Assembly (NCBI GenBank): GCA_022410635.1
Contig: JAJVDF010000190.1
Location: 976,541-1,040,540, forward strand
Direction of reading: 5' to 3'
Length of the DNA: 64,000 nucleotides
Source of the DNA: Tretioscincus oriximinensis
Lineage: Eukaryota > Chordata > Lepidosauria > Squamata > Gymnophthalmidae
The position numbers and the translations under genes are program-made. The notes beneath the pieces are model-generated. The model was given only the letters and a program-made list of their open reading frames with translations. It ran no database searches and was not told where the DNA came from. This document shows positions 14,001-27,700 of the stretch, piece by piece; the stretch's first letter is position 1; every line of letters starts with the position of its first letter.

Positions 14001-17000
14001 AACACATAATAACAAATGGGTAGCAGAGGATGAAGAAATCAGGGAAGGAATAGCATTGTTCTATGAAAAACTATATGGGGGGGGAGCAGGCTAATTTAGG
14101 GATTGAACAAAAGGCAACATAAGAACAGAAAAGGGAGTTAAATAGAAAAATAGTGTACAAGTGATTAATGTAGTAAATAAAATTAAAAGCTCTAACCACC
14201 CGGATGGGCTGACAAGTGCTTTTTACAAAATCTTTCAGAAACAACTAATCCCTTATCTAACTATTCAATAAAGCCCTAGAAGAGGGGATTATCCCAGGTA
14301 GTTGGAGGCTTATGGAAATTATAACAATATTAAAACCAAATAAGAACCCTGAAGAAGTCAATTCTTATCGACCGATTTCACTTTGCAATCACGATTATAA
14401 ACTACTGATAAAAATCTTGGCAACTTGGTTGGAAAATGTATTACCTGACTTAATAGGAGATGATCAATGCAGATTTACAAAGGGGAGAAACATGAAAAAA
14501 CCTATAAGAATTGTAATCTCGACTTTGGAACATGCGAAAAAGACAAAGAAAAAAATTGGAATGCTAATATTAGATATATACAAAGCGTTTGAAAGGGTCA
14601 ACCACAAATATCTCTACCAAGTTATAAGCGATAATAATCTGGGTGATAGATTTGGTAACTTATTAAAGAATATATATACAGGGAACAAGACTAGGATAAG
14701 GTCAAATGGAGACCTTTCGAGACCAATCAACATTAAAAATGGGATACGATAGGGATGCCTGGTATCCCTGCTGCTATTTGTATTGGCAGTGGAACCATTG
14801 GCAATAGCAATAAGTAATGACTAGGACTGGGAAGGTTAGAGAATAGGTTCACAAGAAATCAAAATTTCTCTTTGCAGAGTATGCACTGGTAATGTCTGAG
14901 GACCTGGTCCGTATGATACGATCAATTAAAAAACAAATTGATAGATTCAAAAGGTTATCTGGTTTAGAAATTAATCTGGAAAAATCAGAATTATTATTAA
15001 GAGCAGTAAACCCGGATGAGCAAAAAACGATAACAGCGCTATCTAATTTACCATTAGGTAGGAAAGAAATGAGATATTTAAGGGTCATGCTCACAAAAGA
15101 TGTGAGTAAATTGTTCCAATCGAATTACAAAAAGATCTGGAAAGCCATTAATAATATGACAAAGGAGTGGAAAAATAAGCGGAAATAATATGGGTTTATT
15201 TAAAAAAATTCAAACAGTAAAGACCTTCTTGCTGCCAAAGATATTATATCTCTTGCAAGTGTTTCCAGTAGAAATTAAGATTAGAACCCTAAAAATATGG
15301 GACACAAAACTGAGGAAATGGATCTTTGGTAGGCATAAAGCAAGAATCAGGTTTTGGATTCTATATGCTAAATAGAAATAAGGTGGTTGGGGATTACCTA
15401 ATACAGAACATGACTATGACGTATACAATATATCCCATATGATAGAGATGGACCTGAACTCACACAAAAAATGGGTGAGAGTTGAAAGGGAGAATAATGG
15501 CATAGGGGCACTACCGATTCTGATTGAATGAAGGAGACAATTTTGGAAAGGGAGAACAAGTTCTCTTAATGCTATGATTAGTTTGTGGCATAAATGGAGG
15601 AAAAAGCTGGAATATGATAAAAGGAAAAGACTTACAATGCAAGAAATGAATAAAAAATATGAGGTATTGGGTCTGGCTGAGATAGAAGCTTTAAACAAAT
15701 CAGGCATACATCTGGCGACTGATGGAATGGATAGATCAATGAACCCCTTTCCTCAGGAAAGGTGGATGGGAATACTGGGGGCCAACAAGTGGCTGAAAGG
15801 GCTAGCAATTAGATCTTGGTTGAATAAAAGAGAAGTAAGAGAGCACATTTTCACAATGGACAAGTTAATAGATATAGTTATAGGGAAGGAAAAAGACCTG
15901 GCAGGAAAGATTTATAAAATAGTAAGTGGTGAGGGGAAAGAGCTGCTTAGAAGCATAACAAGAGTCTGGGATTCAGAGTTGGGTATAAGCCAGGATATAA
16001 TGATGAGAAGATTGAAGGAGATTAGAGAAAATTCTAATAATTGGACCAAAGAATTAGAACTTAAAATAATAAATAAATGATATAGAACACCGGTAATTTT
16101 GGCACACATCTTAAAGGGTTACAGTCCTCTATGCTGGCACTGCACCACCTCCAAAGGGCTAATTTGGGATTGTGATAGGGTATCTGAATTCTGGCACCAA
16201 GTGGTAGGGGAAATTAACAAGGTATTGGGTATCGAGAAAGTCTGGATAAAAAAAGAATGTGTTTTGCAAGTTTTAGAAGATGACGGTGGGGTCCAGAGGG
16301 AAGATAGATATATTACAACTAATTCTAGCAGCAGTGTCTGTGATAACCACTAAATGGAAGGAGACAATCCAATGAAGTATAAAACGATGGCATGACTATG
16401 TATTTGAACAACTGGAATTTGATTTACTTAAAGAAGCATGAAATAAAATGATGGGTTTAGGTCATAAAGAACCAAATCGTAGGCGCTGGGAGAAACTGGT
16501 TTATATGGGTAAGGACATATTGGCGAAAGATGATATTTATGCAAGAATAAGCAACCTATTAACAAAATTTGGCTGACTGACCTGATTCTTCGTGGGGGGG
16601 AGGAGTTGACTTCAATAATGTTGTAATTATCTTTGTTCATGTTTTGTATTTTTAAAAATCCTTAATAAACCTCATGAAAAAAAACACTTGTTCTTGCACA
16701 AGAAAAATATAGAATGTGTTGCTTTTCAAACTGAGGAGCCAAAGCTATGTGAGACTATGAACTATGAAAAAGATCCAGCAAAGGAGCTAGTAGCACTTAG
16801 AGACTAACAGTAGATAAGCTTATGCCACCTACTTTTCTCCTGTTAGTCTCTAAGTGCTACTGGCCCCTTTGCTGGACTTTCTACTAGACGAACATGGCTA
16901 TTTCTCTAAAATTTGACTACTATGAAAAAGTGACATCTCCAAAGAATGTAGTTTGATTTTTTTAAAAATTAAAGGCTTTTTTGTTTTTTAAAAATAGCAC

Positions 17001-18701
17001 CTATATATCCTTGCCCTGGTAAGGACTTACTTCATGTATTCCATCTAACTTACCTACAGAAGCTAGGCAGAGAAGGGCCATCTCTTTTTGTGTGTGTGTG
17101 AGAGAGAATGAACACATCCTGCTCTTGTTTTTTGTGTTTAATTTCTGTAAACTGCCCTAGGACCTTTGATGAATAAAATGGGATATAAAATTGATGGGAT
17201 ATAAAATTCCTGAATAAATAAAGAAAAAAGAAAAAAATTCACAAAAGTGAGGATTGTAGGGTGATGACAAGATGTCAACCTTCAGAATTAACACTAATGA
17301 CTGACTATGCATTAGGCAAAAGCAAAAAGAACGAGCTATAGAGAGAGCTGAATAGTCATTAAGATGAGCAGTTTCCCCCATTAAAATATTTGTATTTATT
17401 TAGCTATAAATACATCACAGTGGGATTTGGGTTTAAACATGTTTCTCATCTATAGCACTGGTTAACTATGTTATGTCACACTGACATCATGTGGGGGGCA
17501 CACAAATAACAGTTTGACTTTAAATATCTAAAAAAAAGCACACAGTTGGATGCGATTAGTATGCTATGCCATTCTCATCAGCATCCAACACAAACATCCT
17601 GTTTCTTATCACTTTCCTCCAGGCTATTTCTATTCCAATTGCTAACAATGTAAGAAATTTATTTACCTGTAGTGTTTCTCTGCTTACATAAGCAATCTGC
17701 TGTTCTGAAAGTGGTCCAGTCACTGGAAAACAGCACATCATGTCAAAAATGAATTAAAATGAAAAACGCATATTTTTGTTAAACCTTTTTTAAAGCCTTT
17801 GCTTTCCTTATCTCTCTCACATGTACACAAAAAATTTTTATTTGTGGCTTTTGCTTCCATTTTGTCAGACATGAAAGACTACCCGTAAAGGATATCTGCA
17901 GAAGGCACATAAAGGAAATATGTTGCATAAGTAAAGCAAAGCCAGATACAATCATGCCAATATCAGACAGAATATAATGACTTTCTAATACCTACATCAA
18001 CTTAGATTCTATAAAGAAACACGGAATGAAATCTTAATAAAACAATTTCACGGGGATACTTAGAAGGATTAACAAACTGCCTTCAGTTAATATCTTACTG
18101 CTACATCCTCACCGGGNAAAAAAAGAAAATGGTCATGAATCCTGGATTGAGCAGAGGGTTGGACCCGATGACCCTGGAGGTCCCTTCCAACTCTATGATT
18201 CTATGATGTCTACATAAACAACAAAATCATCATCTTTATCCTATCTTTTCTTATCTTTTCCCATTTTTTACAATGATCCCTGGTATAATAGTTGTTTTCT
18301 ATTCTGAGAAACCAATAGGACTTATTTTGGTTTTTAAGCATGAAGAGAAAATATTCTAAGCTGAGAAGCAATACAGTTAAACCAACATTTAAGGTTATCA
18401 TTTGACATTAGCTGTTTCTTAAAAGCGCATACACACCCCACAGGGAAACAGACAGGGGGTGGTCTTTGAAAATACACATATGCGAGAGACAAAGGACACA
18501 AAGAGTATAAGCTTCCCATTTTCCCTCAAGACAAAGCAGCTAAATGCAGAGAACAGAAGGCACCAGCGCTAACTCAAGAAAGAATAAGTACATAGGAAAA
18601 GCATGCCATAGCCAGCACATCTACTGACAGGGGAAGTGTATACATTCCTTCTCCCTTTACTCTAAAGCTGCCACTTTTTCTACTGTTTCCTTGAGACCTC
18701 C

Positions 18702-18742
<41 letters not shown>

Positions 18743-21700
18743 ATAAACAGTACAAAATCAAAATACATACATAATATATCCCTAACCCACCCCACCCCTC
18801 AGCCAGACGGGAAGGAAGTAATACATTTTTATAAACAGTCTAAGTGAGTTCCATGTAGGATGTAACAGTATCATATACGAATTGGTCTTGCTGGGATAAC
18901 GCGTACATAATAAACAATTGCCATTTAATTAACCAAGAGTGATGCAATTTTATACCAATATATCTTAATCTTTTTTCCAAAATTAAATCAAATTTCATAA
19001 AACTTAATAAATATGACCACCATTCTCTTATTGTCCAAATTGAAGAATCTTTCCAGCCCTTAGCAATGACCAAATGAGCAGCGAAAATAGAGTATTTAAC
19101 AAAGTAATAAACATCGGTCGGTATATTTAGTGCATCTAGTCCATCAAAAAATCAAGTAACAGGATTAGTCAGGATATCCATATTAGAAATTTCATGTATT
19201 TTGTGGGCAATTGTCTACCAAAACTGTATTAATCTGGGACAATATGCCCACATATGTAAATAATCCCCTCTGATATTACATCCATGCCAACACAAGGGTA
19301 AAATATTTTATATATGTGCTAATTGAGTTGGGAATCTATACCATTTAGAAATTTTCTCAAAATTAGTAATTTGTTCTTTTTTTATCTGTATAGAATTTAA
19401 AGGATTTGATGTTATTATTAGCGCATCATCCGCATATAGAAGTATTTTGGCTACGTCTTGTGCAATTTGATATCCATTGATGGCGTTAATATTTCTTATA
19501 CTATCATCCAATATTTCAATCTCCATAATAAACAACAAGGGAGAAAGTGGGCAACCTTGTTTGACTCCATTTTTAACTGGGAATAGATTCAAAATCCCTT
19601 GATTAATTTTTATCCTGGCATAATTATCATAATATAATGATTTTATAGTGTTTATAAAATNATGTCCTAGACTAAATTTATGACAAAGTTTCTCAATAAA
19701 TTGGTGATTAACAGAATCAAACGCCTTGTATATGTCCAATTTAAGAAAAGCTAATTCTTGTTTGTGTATTTTGGCATGATTCAGAATATTAATAGCGATC
19801 ATTATTGGGTCAGAAATTTGTCTTCCTTTCATAAATCCAAATTGTTCACTCTTTATTAATTTTGGTAATAGTTTATTAAGTCGATTAGAGAGTACTGCTG
19901 CAAACATTTTATAATCCTGATTAATTAAATAAATCGGGCGACCAGGCTTTAATATAGGAATAATTTCTGATTGTCTCCATGATGGAGGAACATCTTGGTA
20001 TAATAATACCTTATTAAATAATGAACTTAAGACAGGTACCAATTCATTTTTAAACAATTTATAAAAATTAGATGAAAAAGTCACAGTTCTTTGAACTCTC
20101 TAGCCGCACCTACCTCACAGGGTGACTGTTGTGGAGAAAGCAACAAAAGCTATGTGCGCCACTCTATGGTTGGCCGCCCTGAGATCTTTGAGTACAGGGC
20201 AAGATACAAGTACAAACAAACAAACAAACAAATAAATAAAAGCCGTCCAGACTTGGTGCTTTTCCCAGGTTGAAATTCATTATAACATTTTTAATTTCCT
20301 CCTCAGAAATTTATGTATTTAATTGAATGGTTTCCTCCGGGAGCAAACTTGAATATACTGTAAATGGAATATTTTCGGTTTGCCTAGGTGTGTAAAGTTT
20401 TTTTTATAAAAAATTGCTATATGGTTCCTAATTTCGTTATCATTCGTGATTTCATGATTGGAATCTGTTTTTAACATATTTATTTTCTTCTTGGCTGCTC
20501 TGACCTTCTATGATGAAGCCAATTTTTTCACGCTACAGGTGACCCAGGATAAAAATTGATTTTTATAATAAGNGTTTACTTTTAGCAATGAGATTTTCTT
20601 CTCAACCTAATATCTTGCTGCAGGCATAAGCCCCTCATTGTAGCTTTAAATGAGTCCCATATCATAGATTCAGATTGAATTGAATTATTATTTCTCTGAA
20701 AAAATTGTACAATTTCCTGTTTTAAGTGAGATATAACAAAAGGGTTACTAGACCATTCAGATGAAAATCTCCAGAACGTTTTGGGAGGTTCTTGGTTTCT
20801 TAGAAATGATGCCAAAACAGGGGCGTGGTCAGATAGCCATATTGCTCCAGTTTCTACTGAATGAATGGTTAATACATTAGATATTTTAAAGAAGATATAA
20901 TTTAAATAGCTGAAAGTTTGGTGTCTTCCAGAAAAAAATGTAGGGACATTATACTGGCCATAGCTAACATATACATCTTTTAACTGCCAGCGGTTCAATG
21001 AAACAGTGCGAGAAAGAGTATGTCGGCCTAGATTTTGAGTTCGCATGTCGATATTAAAATCCCCTCCTACAATGAGGTCCCCTTGAATATTGGATTCTAT
21101 CTCCCTCATCAAGTTATGTATGAATTCCTTCTGTCTGATATTTAGAGCATACACATTTAACAACGAGATATGTAGTCCATCTATTGAACCATTTATCAAA
21201 AGAAATCTGCCATGTACATCTCTAATTATTCTAGAGAGTTGAAAGTTCAGTAATTTTCTACATAAAATAGCTATACCTTGAGATCTGGAATTCCCTCTTG
21301 CCTCTGCAACAACTTCCCAATCTTTGAATTTGCANAGTGGGGAAGTGTCATTTCCTGTAGAAAAACTATGTCCGATTTGGAATTTTTAAGCAACTTCTGA
21401 AGACGATATCGTTTGAGATTAGTGTTTATACTGTTGATGTTTAGTGTCATAATTTTAAAGCTAGCCATAGCTGTCAAATGAACTCATTAACTTGACCGCT
21501 ACTCTATACATGGAATTCCTGAATAAATATTTTAATCCTTCCCCCATAATTCCCATCCCTAGCCCTACCTCAATATTCCCTTGATGTCTCCAAANGAGAA
21601 TGAAGGAAGACTGGCGTTCTGTTGAATCGTCAGACATTGTAGAGCTATCCCGTGGAGGGTGCATTGCCTGGTGTTATAATAACATTATTTTATAGGAGAA

Positions 21701-24700
21701 TCCTTCGTCAATTTAGAATTTAGAATAAACTTCCTCACTTCCCATGTATTTGCTTTGAGAGAAAATCAGAAGCTCACACCCTTTGTGTGCTTTCTCTCTT
21801 TTATGTGTGCACATGTACTTTCAAAAAACAGCTTCTGTCTGTTCCTATGTGTATATGTGTGTGGCGGAGCTTTAAAGAAACAGATATTGTCAAATGTACA
21901 TTTAATAGTATTGCTTCTCAGCTTAGAATGTAACAGGCACGGATACCTCAGTTGCTTAGGAATTCGTCTCTCGCCTGGGAGATCGGGTTTCGAAGCCCTG
22001 TGTTGGAAGTGGGGAGGGGTGAGCACCTTCCACTAGCCTAGAGCTCTAGCCAACCCAGCTATTCGAAAGCATGAATTGCAAGAAATTGCAACTGACTGCA
22101 AGTAGATACATGGGAACCACCATAGCCTGGTGGGGAAGATAGAATGTGAGCCTTCGGGCAAAATATATCCTTGTAAGTCGCTTTGAGTCCCTTTGAAAGG
22201 TGAGAAAAGTGGGGTATAAGAACCAAGTTCTTCTTCTTCTTCTCCTTCTTCTCCTTCTCCTCCTCTTTCTTCTCTTAACATGGCTTAAAAAGCAAAATAA
22301 GCTATAAACCAAGTAATTCCCCTTGTGTCTGGCTACAACCCAAGATTCTCCAGGGTTTTCGTGATGCATGGCAGAAATCCCCAAACAAACTCATGAACAA
22401 AGGGGAGTAGCTTGGATTGGTCATGAAGGTAGAGAGGGTGCTTTAAAAAAGGAAGAGGAAAGGGCTGATCTGAAGAAAGTAAGTAATACACTGGAAATCA
22501 CTTTCCTTTAATCACCTATGGGAGTATAACCTTATCAGAACAGGAAGAGAATCAAGAAGCCCCTGTTAAGTGTTGCTTATAGATATAGATGCATCTGATT
22601 TTTGTTTATTCTCCAGATGCAAATCTTCAAGGTATTTTTTCTGTTTTTAACTTCTCTACTGTGAAACATGTATGAATCTATTCAGCAAATTTCCAATTAC
22701 CGGTATATCAGATAAAACAAACTCTGATTATAATAAAGCTTAAAGTAACCTTAGTGTATTCAAGGTATTTCGTTGCATCAATACTCTGCATCAATACTAA
22801 GTATTTTTGTATAAAGGGTTTATTGTTCTGTTTTTCATATAATAAGTTTTTTAAATTAAAAATGCAGTTTTTATTTCAAGTGGGGCTGGACTCAAAGATC
22901 TATATCTCCTGTTTCAAATAAAAGGCATTTTATTTTATCAAGGGGAAGGGGAATGTGGCATGAACTATGACACCTTTTTTAGTACCTGGTTAAAATGGAG
23001 CGATGGGTTTTTTTCTTTGCAAAGGCCCCACAATGGAAATACAAAACTAAGCAACTGCTAGATATAGAATAGTAATGCTATCCGTGAACGGGGAAACAAT
23101 CCTCACGTTTATTGTTTAAAAACCCTCAAATTTTATCCTGCCCTTTAGCAACTGATCTGAACACAACAAACACTGTTTTTGTACATAGTACATGGTCTGC
23201 CATTTACCATTCTGTCAAAAATTATAATCAGATAAATTAAACTTTAGTCTAAGTCAAAGTAACATGGAACAAGGCTCAACATTAATACCAAACACATCTA
23301 AATAAAGGAATGCCTTCCCCTACATCAACCTGTTCATGCCTTAAAATCTGTAAAGGAGGCCCTTCTGCCTGTACCGTTTCAGTGGCAAACCTGGCATAGG
23401 GCNTTCTCCATGGAAGCCCACAGACTATGGAATGATCTCCCCCTTGAGATGCATCAATCACCATCTCTGTTTGTCTTCAGAAAATGCTTGAAGAGTCAGC
23501 TCTTTAAAATGGCCTTTGGCTGAAGAAACTGCTCTCCCTTCCCTACTTTTAGATATTTTTGTTTAAATCTATTAATTTGGCTTTTATTGTTAACCATTCT
23601 GAGATTTTTGAGTATAGGGCAGTATAGAAATGTAAATAAATAAATTTTGCAGCCCCATGGATCCTAGACCACCTCTACTGCTTCTCTAAGTTTGGGTAAG
23701 CCCATTATTTGTTTATTTGCATTTTATTCTGTTCTGTACTAGAAATCTCAGGACAAGTTATAGTAATTGAAACAAAATGTAAAATATGCACCCTAAAAAC
23801 AGTAACAGCACTTGAAAGAAAGGCTTTAGTCAGCCTGAATGTTCATCGCGTTCATGCTTCTCACGCTCAATCTTCCCCAGTATCTGTTTTTTCCCAATGA
23901 ATACTGTCTTCTCTGTCTAAAAAAAACCATGCCAATACAAGTGTGTGCCTGAAATCTTTTGCTATTAAAATCTGCATAATTTAATGGCTGACATCAATGC
24001 AGCATGAGAAACAGCTTGGAAATGAATGGAGAAAGGATTCAGCTCTCTTTAAAAACAGGTTTGCAGCCAAATTTTATAGAAACAGGAAAGCATTAGCTCT
24101 TGACATCTGTTCAGTCGCACATATAAATTAGCTCATTTCCTCACGCACAGGTGGCATCATCAGGACACCATTAATCATTGCATTTTAACAAAGAAACAGA
24201 CGAAGGACACTTTTGTCTAAAGGAAAAATCTTGTCAAATTATGTATGTACCACAGGAGTCACCAACTCTCTATGGCATCCAAGTATTTTTAGAATGTTGT
24301 CCCCTATTGCTTCTTTCTTCTATACAGTAAATTGACCTCAGAAACTAAATTGGCATCAGGAAAAGTTTGCAAAGGCGGATCTGCGCCTCCCTACATCACA
24401 CTGGTAACACTGATACTTTAGCTGCAATTTCAGTGGTTTGAAAGCCATTTATTAAAAGCCCCCACATTGAAGCAGCAGAGGAGGACAATAATAAGAGCAG
24501 CAGAAAGGAAAGTGCTTTGACAGCCCAGCAGCCCAACCCAGTCCTCCAAAGAAGCTGAATGGCAGGAGAGTTAGAACAGCAAAGGGGAAGTCTTTTTTTC
24601 ACCCAAATGATCATTGATCTATGGAATTTGCTAGCAGAAGAAGTGGAGATAGCAACCAGCTTTAGCAGCTTCAAGGAGAGAGTAGACAATGACTACTAAA

Positions 24701-27700
24701 GTAGAGATCAAGCAAGGGAGTTCAGAATATATGGATATCTGGGTTCAAGGGGGTCTCGTAGCACCTTAGAGACTAACAGGGAAAGATAAGCAATATCAGC
24801 TTTCGTGAACGAGTCTGAAGTAGACTTGCCTATGAAAGCTCATGCTGCCTTTTTCTTCTTAGTCTCTAAGGTCTCGAGGTCCCTTTGCTAGATATTCTTA
24901 ATCCAAAGTGCGGCATCCTCAAAAGCCAAGGGTGTATGGCTCCCTCAGAGTCTCTAAAGGGAAGGAGGAGCATTAGCCCAGAGCAGCAGCCAATTTGAGA
25001 GAGGCTGGAGTAAGTATTTAAGGGGGCGTGGCAAGGTAGGCCGCAATCGCTTTAGCCAGGGAGAGCTTCAGTCAGTAGCCAAGTAGGATTATATCCAGAG
25101 AGAGCTTTAGTTGCAGAACTTCAGTGGGGAGACTATTTGCCTATACTTTGAACTGTGATATTAATAGAAAAGAACTAGAGAAAGAAGGTGTTCAGAATCA
25201 TTTAAAACAATAGCCCTATACTTGGGGGCAGGGTTATGAGAGTTATAGTTGCCAGTTATATACTGGCGGAGGTGAATTTTACTGTTTCAAATAATTGTTA
25301 ATTGTTGTGAATAATAAAGTTTATTACCTCTGTTTGTCTATGTTCCATCTGTTTGCACTCAGAGGGTGGGGCAATAGGAAAGTAAAAGCTGGGCATAAAG
25401 GTAGTTCCTTGTGTTCTTTTGTACATAAAAAAGACACTAAATACACATATTTATAAGAAGGAACCGGGAAGGTGGTGGAGGGTGAAACTGTATATAATCT
25501 CTCATCATCACACTCCAGTGGATAATCATTGCACTGAATTACACAGCTACTCTTGTGAAATCCATTACTAAAATTAGTATCTCCAAGTTGGAGAGACAGT
25601 CAGGATGCCTCTCAAGATAATTTGCAGGAAGTGGGGAACAGTTGCTGGTTTTGCCTTCTTCCTCCTTGCCTGATCTGAGAGTTTTGGTGTGCAGCCCTCT
25701 CTCGGAAGGTTTGTGGTGGTACCATGTTCTTTCCATTTGAACTTAGATTTGATGGTGCTCTGGAGGATCATCAGAGATTGGGATGTTTTTTTATAACTCA
25801 ACCATGACCTGTACTTCACAACAACTTTGTCCCTGACTTGTTTGGAAATCTCCTTGANCTTTGTGGTACTGTTTGGTTGGTGGTGCCTCTAGTTTACACT
25901 GACAGACCCTGTGACACTTAAGATTGCACAGAAGTGGACTTCATTTACTGAGCATGTGATTTATAAAGGTAATTACTTGCACCTGAAAGTTTTAGGGGCT
26001 TCATAGCAAAGGGGGTGAATACATATGCACATGGCAATGTTTATTTTGTCACCCATAAATGTTTTGTTGTATACAGTATATTTTTCTCACTTCACTTCTC
26101 CAACTTGCTGGTGCATCACATATAGATCTGATTAAAAAATACTTAAACACAGGTTCTAATATAACAAGCCACTGTATATTCAGTACAAATACAGCAGTCA
26201 AATATAGCTGTAAAGCAACAATTTTATATTGACAGGGTAAATATTTCCATCCCAAAGTTTCAAATGTTGATCAATTAACAGAAAATTAACAGAAAAAAAA
26301 TCAGTCATGGAAAGTAAATGTATATTTTTTCTGCTCGATTGTGAAAGTTCAGTAGTTCACAAAAGTATTCTGCAACTAATCCAGAGAAACCCCAAAATCT
26401 TCTAAAAGCATTTACTCATGCAGACAAAAACATAAAAATGTCAGGGAAGTGTTAACTTGCCCTGAAAGGCTTAAGCTGTGAAACCTTTTACAAAGTGCTT
26501 AATTGCAGGAGGTTTTGAAGTGACCTGCTGAAATAACTACCCTGTGAAGCCAGCAAGTCTGAGAAACAATTATACCACCTCTTAAAATTGATTTTTAAGA
26601 TAGCCATCAAGCTAATAAAATGATTGACCGCTTGATGAATACAGACTGGCAAAACGAAAGAGGCTTTCATTTATATGAGGCTTTTCTTGCAAGAATAATT
26701 ACACTTTCGATTTTCTTGAGATCTGCATGCTCAAAGAAGGTGGGTGGAACAAAATATATTTTAATACAAATTTGCATTGCAAGTGTTCCAGATAACAATT
26801 TGATTTGAACACAGGCCATCTCATCTTATTGCAATTATTATTTCCAGTGGACAGGTATTATATTGTGGTCAGTGAACATGCTCAATGCTTTTTTTGGACG
26901 TTGAGAGTTTTTTCTGTTTCACAGGTTTTGGTACAACTGGAGCAGAATATCTTGTTTCTCACTTGCTGTGCTTTGGGATTAATTTCTGTTGACAAGGCAA
27001 TAGCCTAGTTTGCCATTAAAGAGAGCATTCTGAAAGCTAGCTTTAACAGTACTCCCTCTAATAGAACACATGTCGAACAAACAAGCTAGCTCCTGAGCTG
27101 ATATTTCCCTTCTCCTTTCTATCTGCACAATTTTGACCCTGCCTGATCACTTGCTATGAAGATCCTGCCTCAAGAAGCAAAATATTAAACAGGGGTCTGA
27201 GTTGTGCATCCAAGGAGAAAAGAAGGAAATTGACTCCAAGGAAGTACCAGGAAATGTACACGATAAAGGGCTAACTCTCAGCTGAAAGTAGGTTCTATTT
27301 CTAATTGAATACGCAACTGAGGGGACACTGGTCTTAAGAATATAAGAACGTAAGAACAGCCATACTGGATCAGGCCACAGCCCATCTAGACCAGCATTCT
27401 GTCTCACACAGAAGCCCACCAGATGCACCTGGGCTGTTTGAACAAAGGAAAGCAAAATATGCACCTGTTCATGACTCCCTGCAAATGGTATCTCAGGAGT
27501 CCTGCCTGTTGATCCATCTCGGAGGCAACACCCAGACATCCATCCTAGTACACATTGGTGTCCATAAACGTGTCTAGTTCTGTCTTGAAACTATCCAAGC
27601 TGTTAGCTACCACTACCTCTTCAGGAAGTATATTCATCTCTGGATGAAAAATAGTTTCCTTTGTCTGTTCTCACTTTTCTACCCATCAGTTTTAAGAGGG

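Noticed and set aside
21930..21995. tRNA gene call from the TTTCGAAGCCC B-box
   Set aside because: No cloverleaf acceptor pairing, and the sequence recurs with the same downstream body at 37.4 and 62.8 kb, so it is a SINE head.
27147..27539. 130-codon minus frame (also seen at 45823-46146 plus and 58714-58947 minus)
   Set aside because: The same [13 protein letters not shown] translation recurs in each CR1 3' UTR copy, so it is repeat sequence, not a gene.
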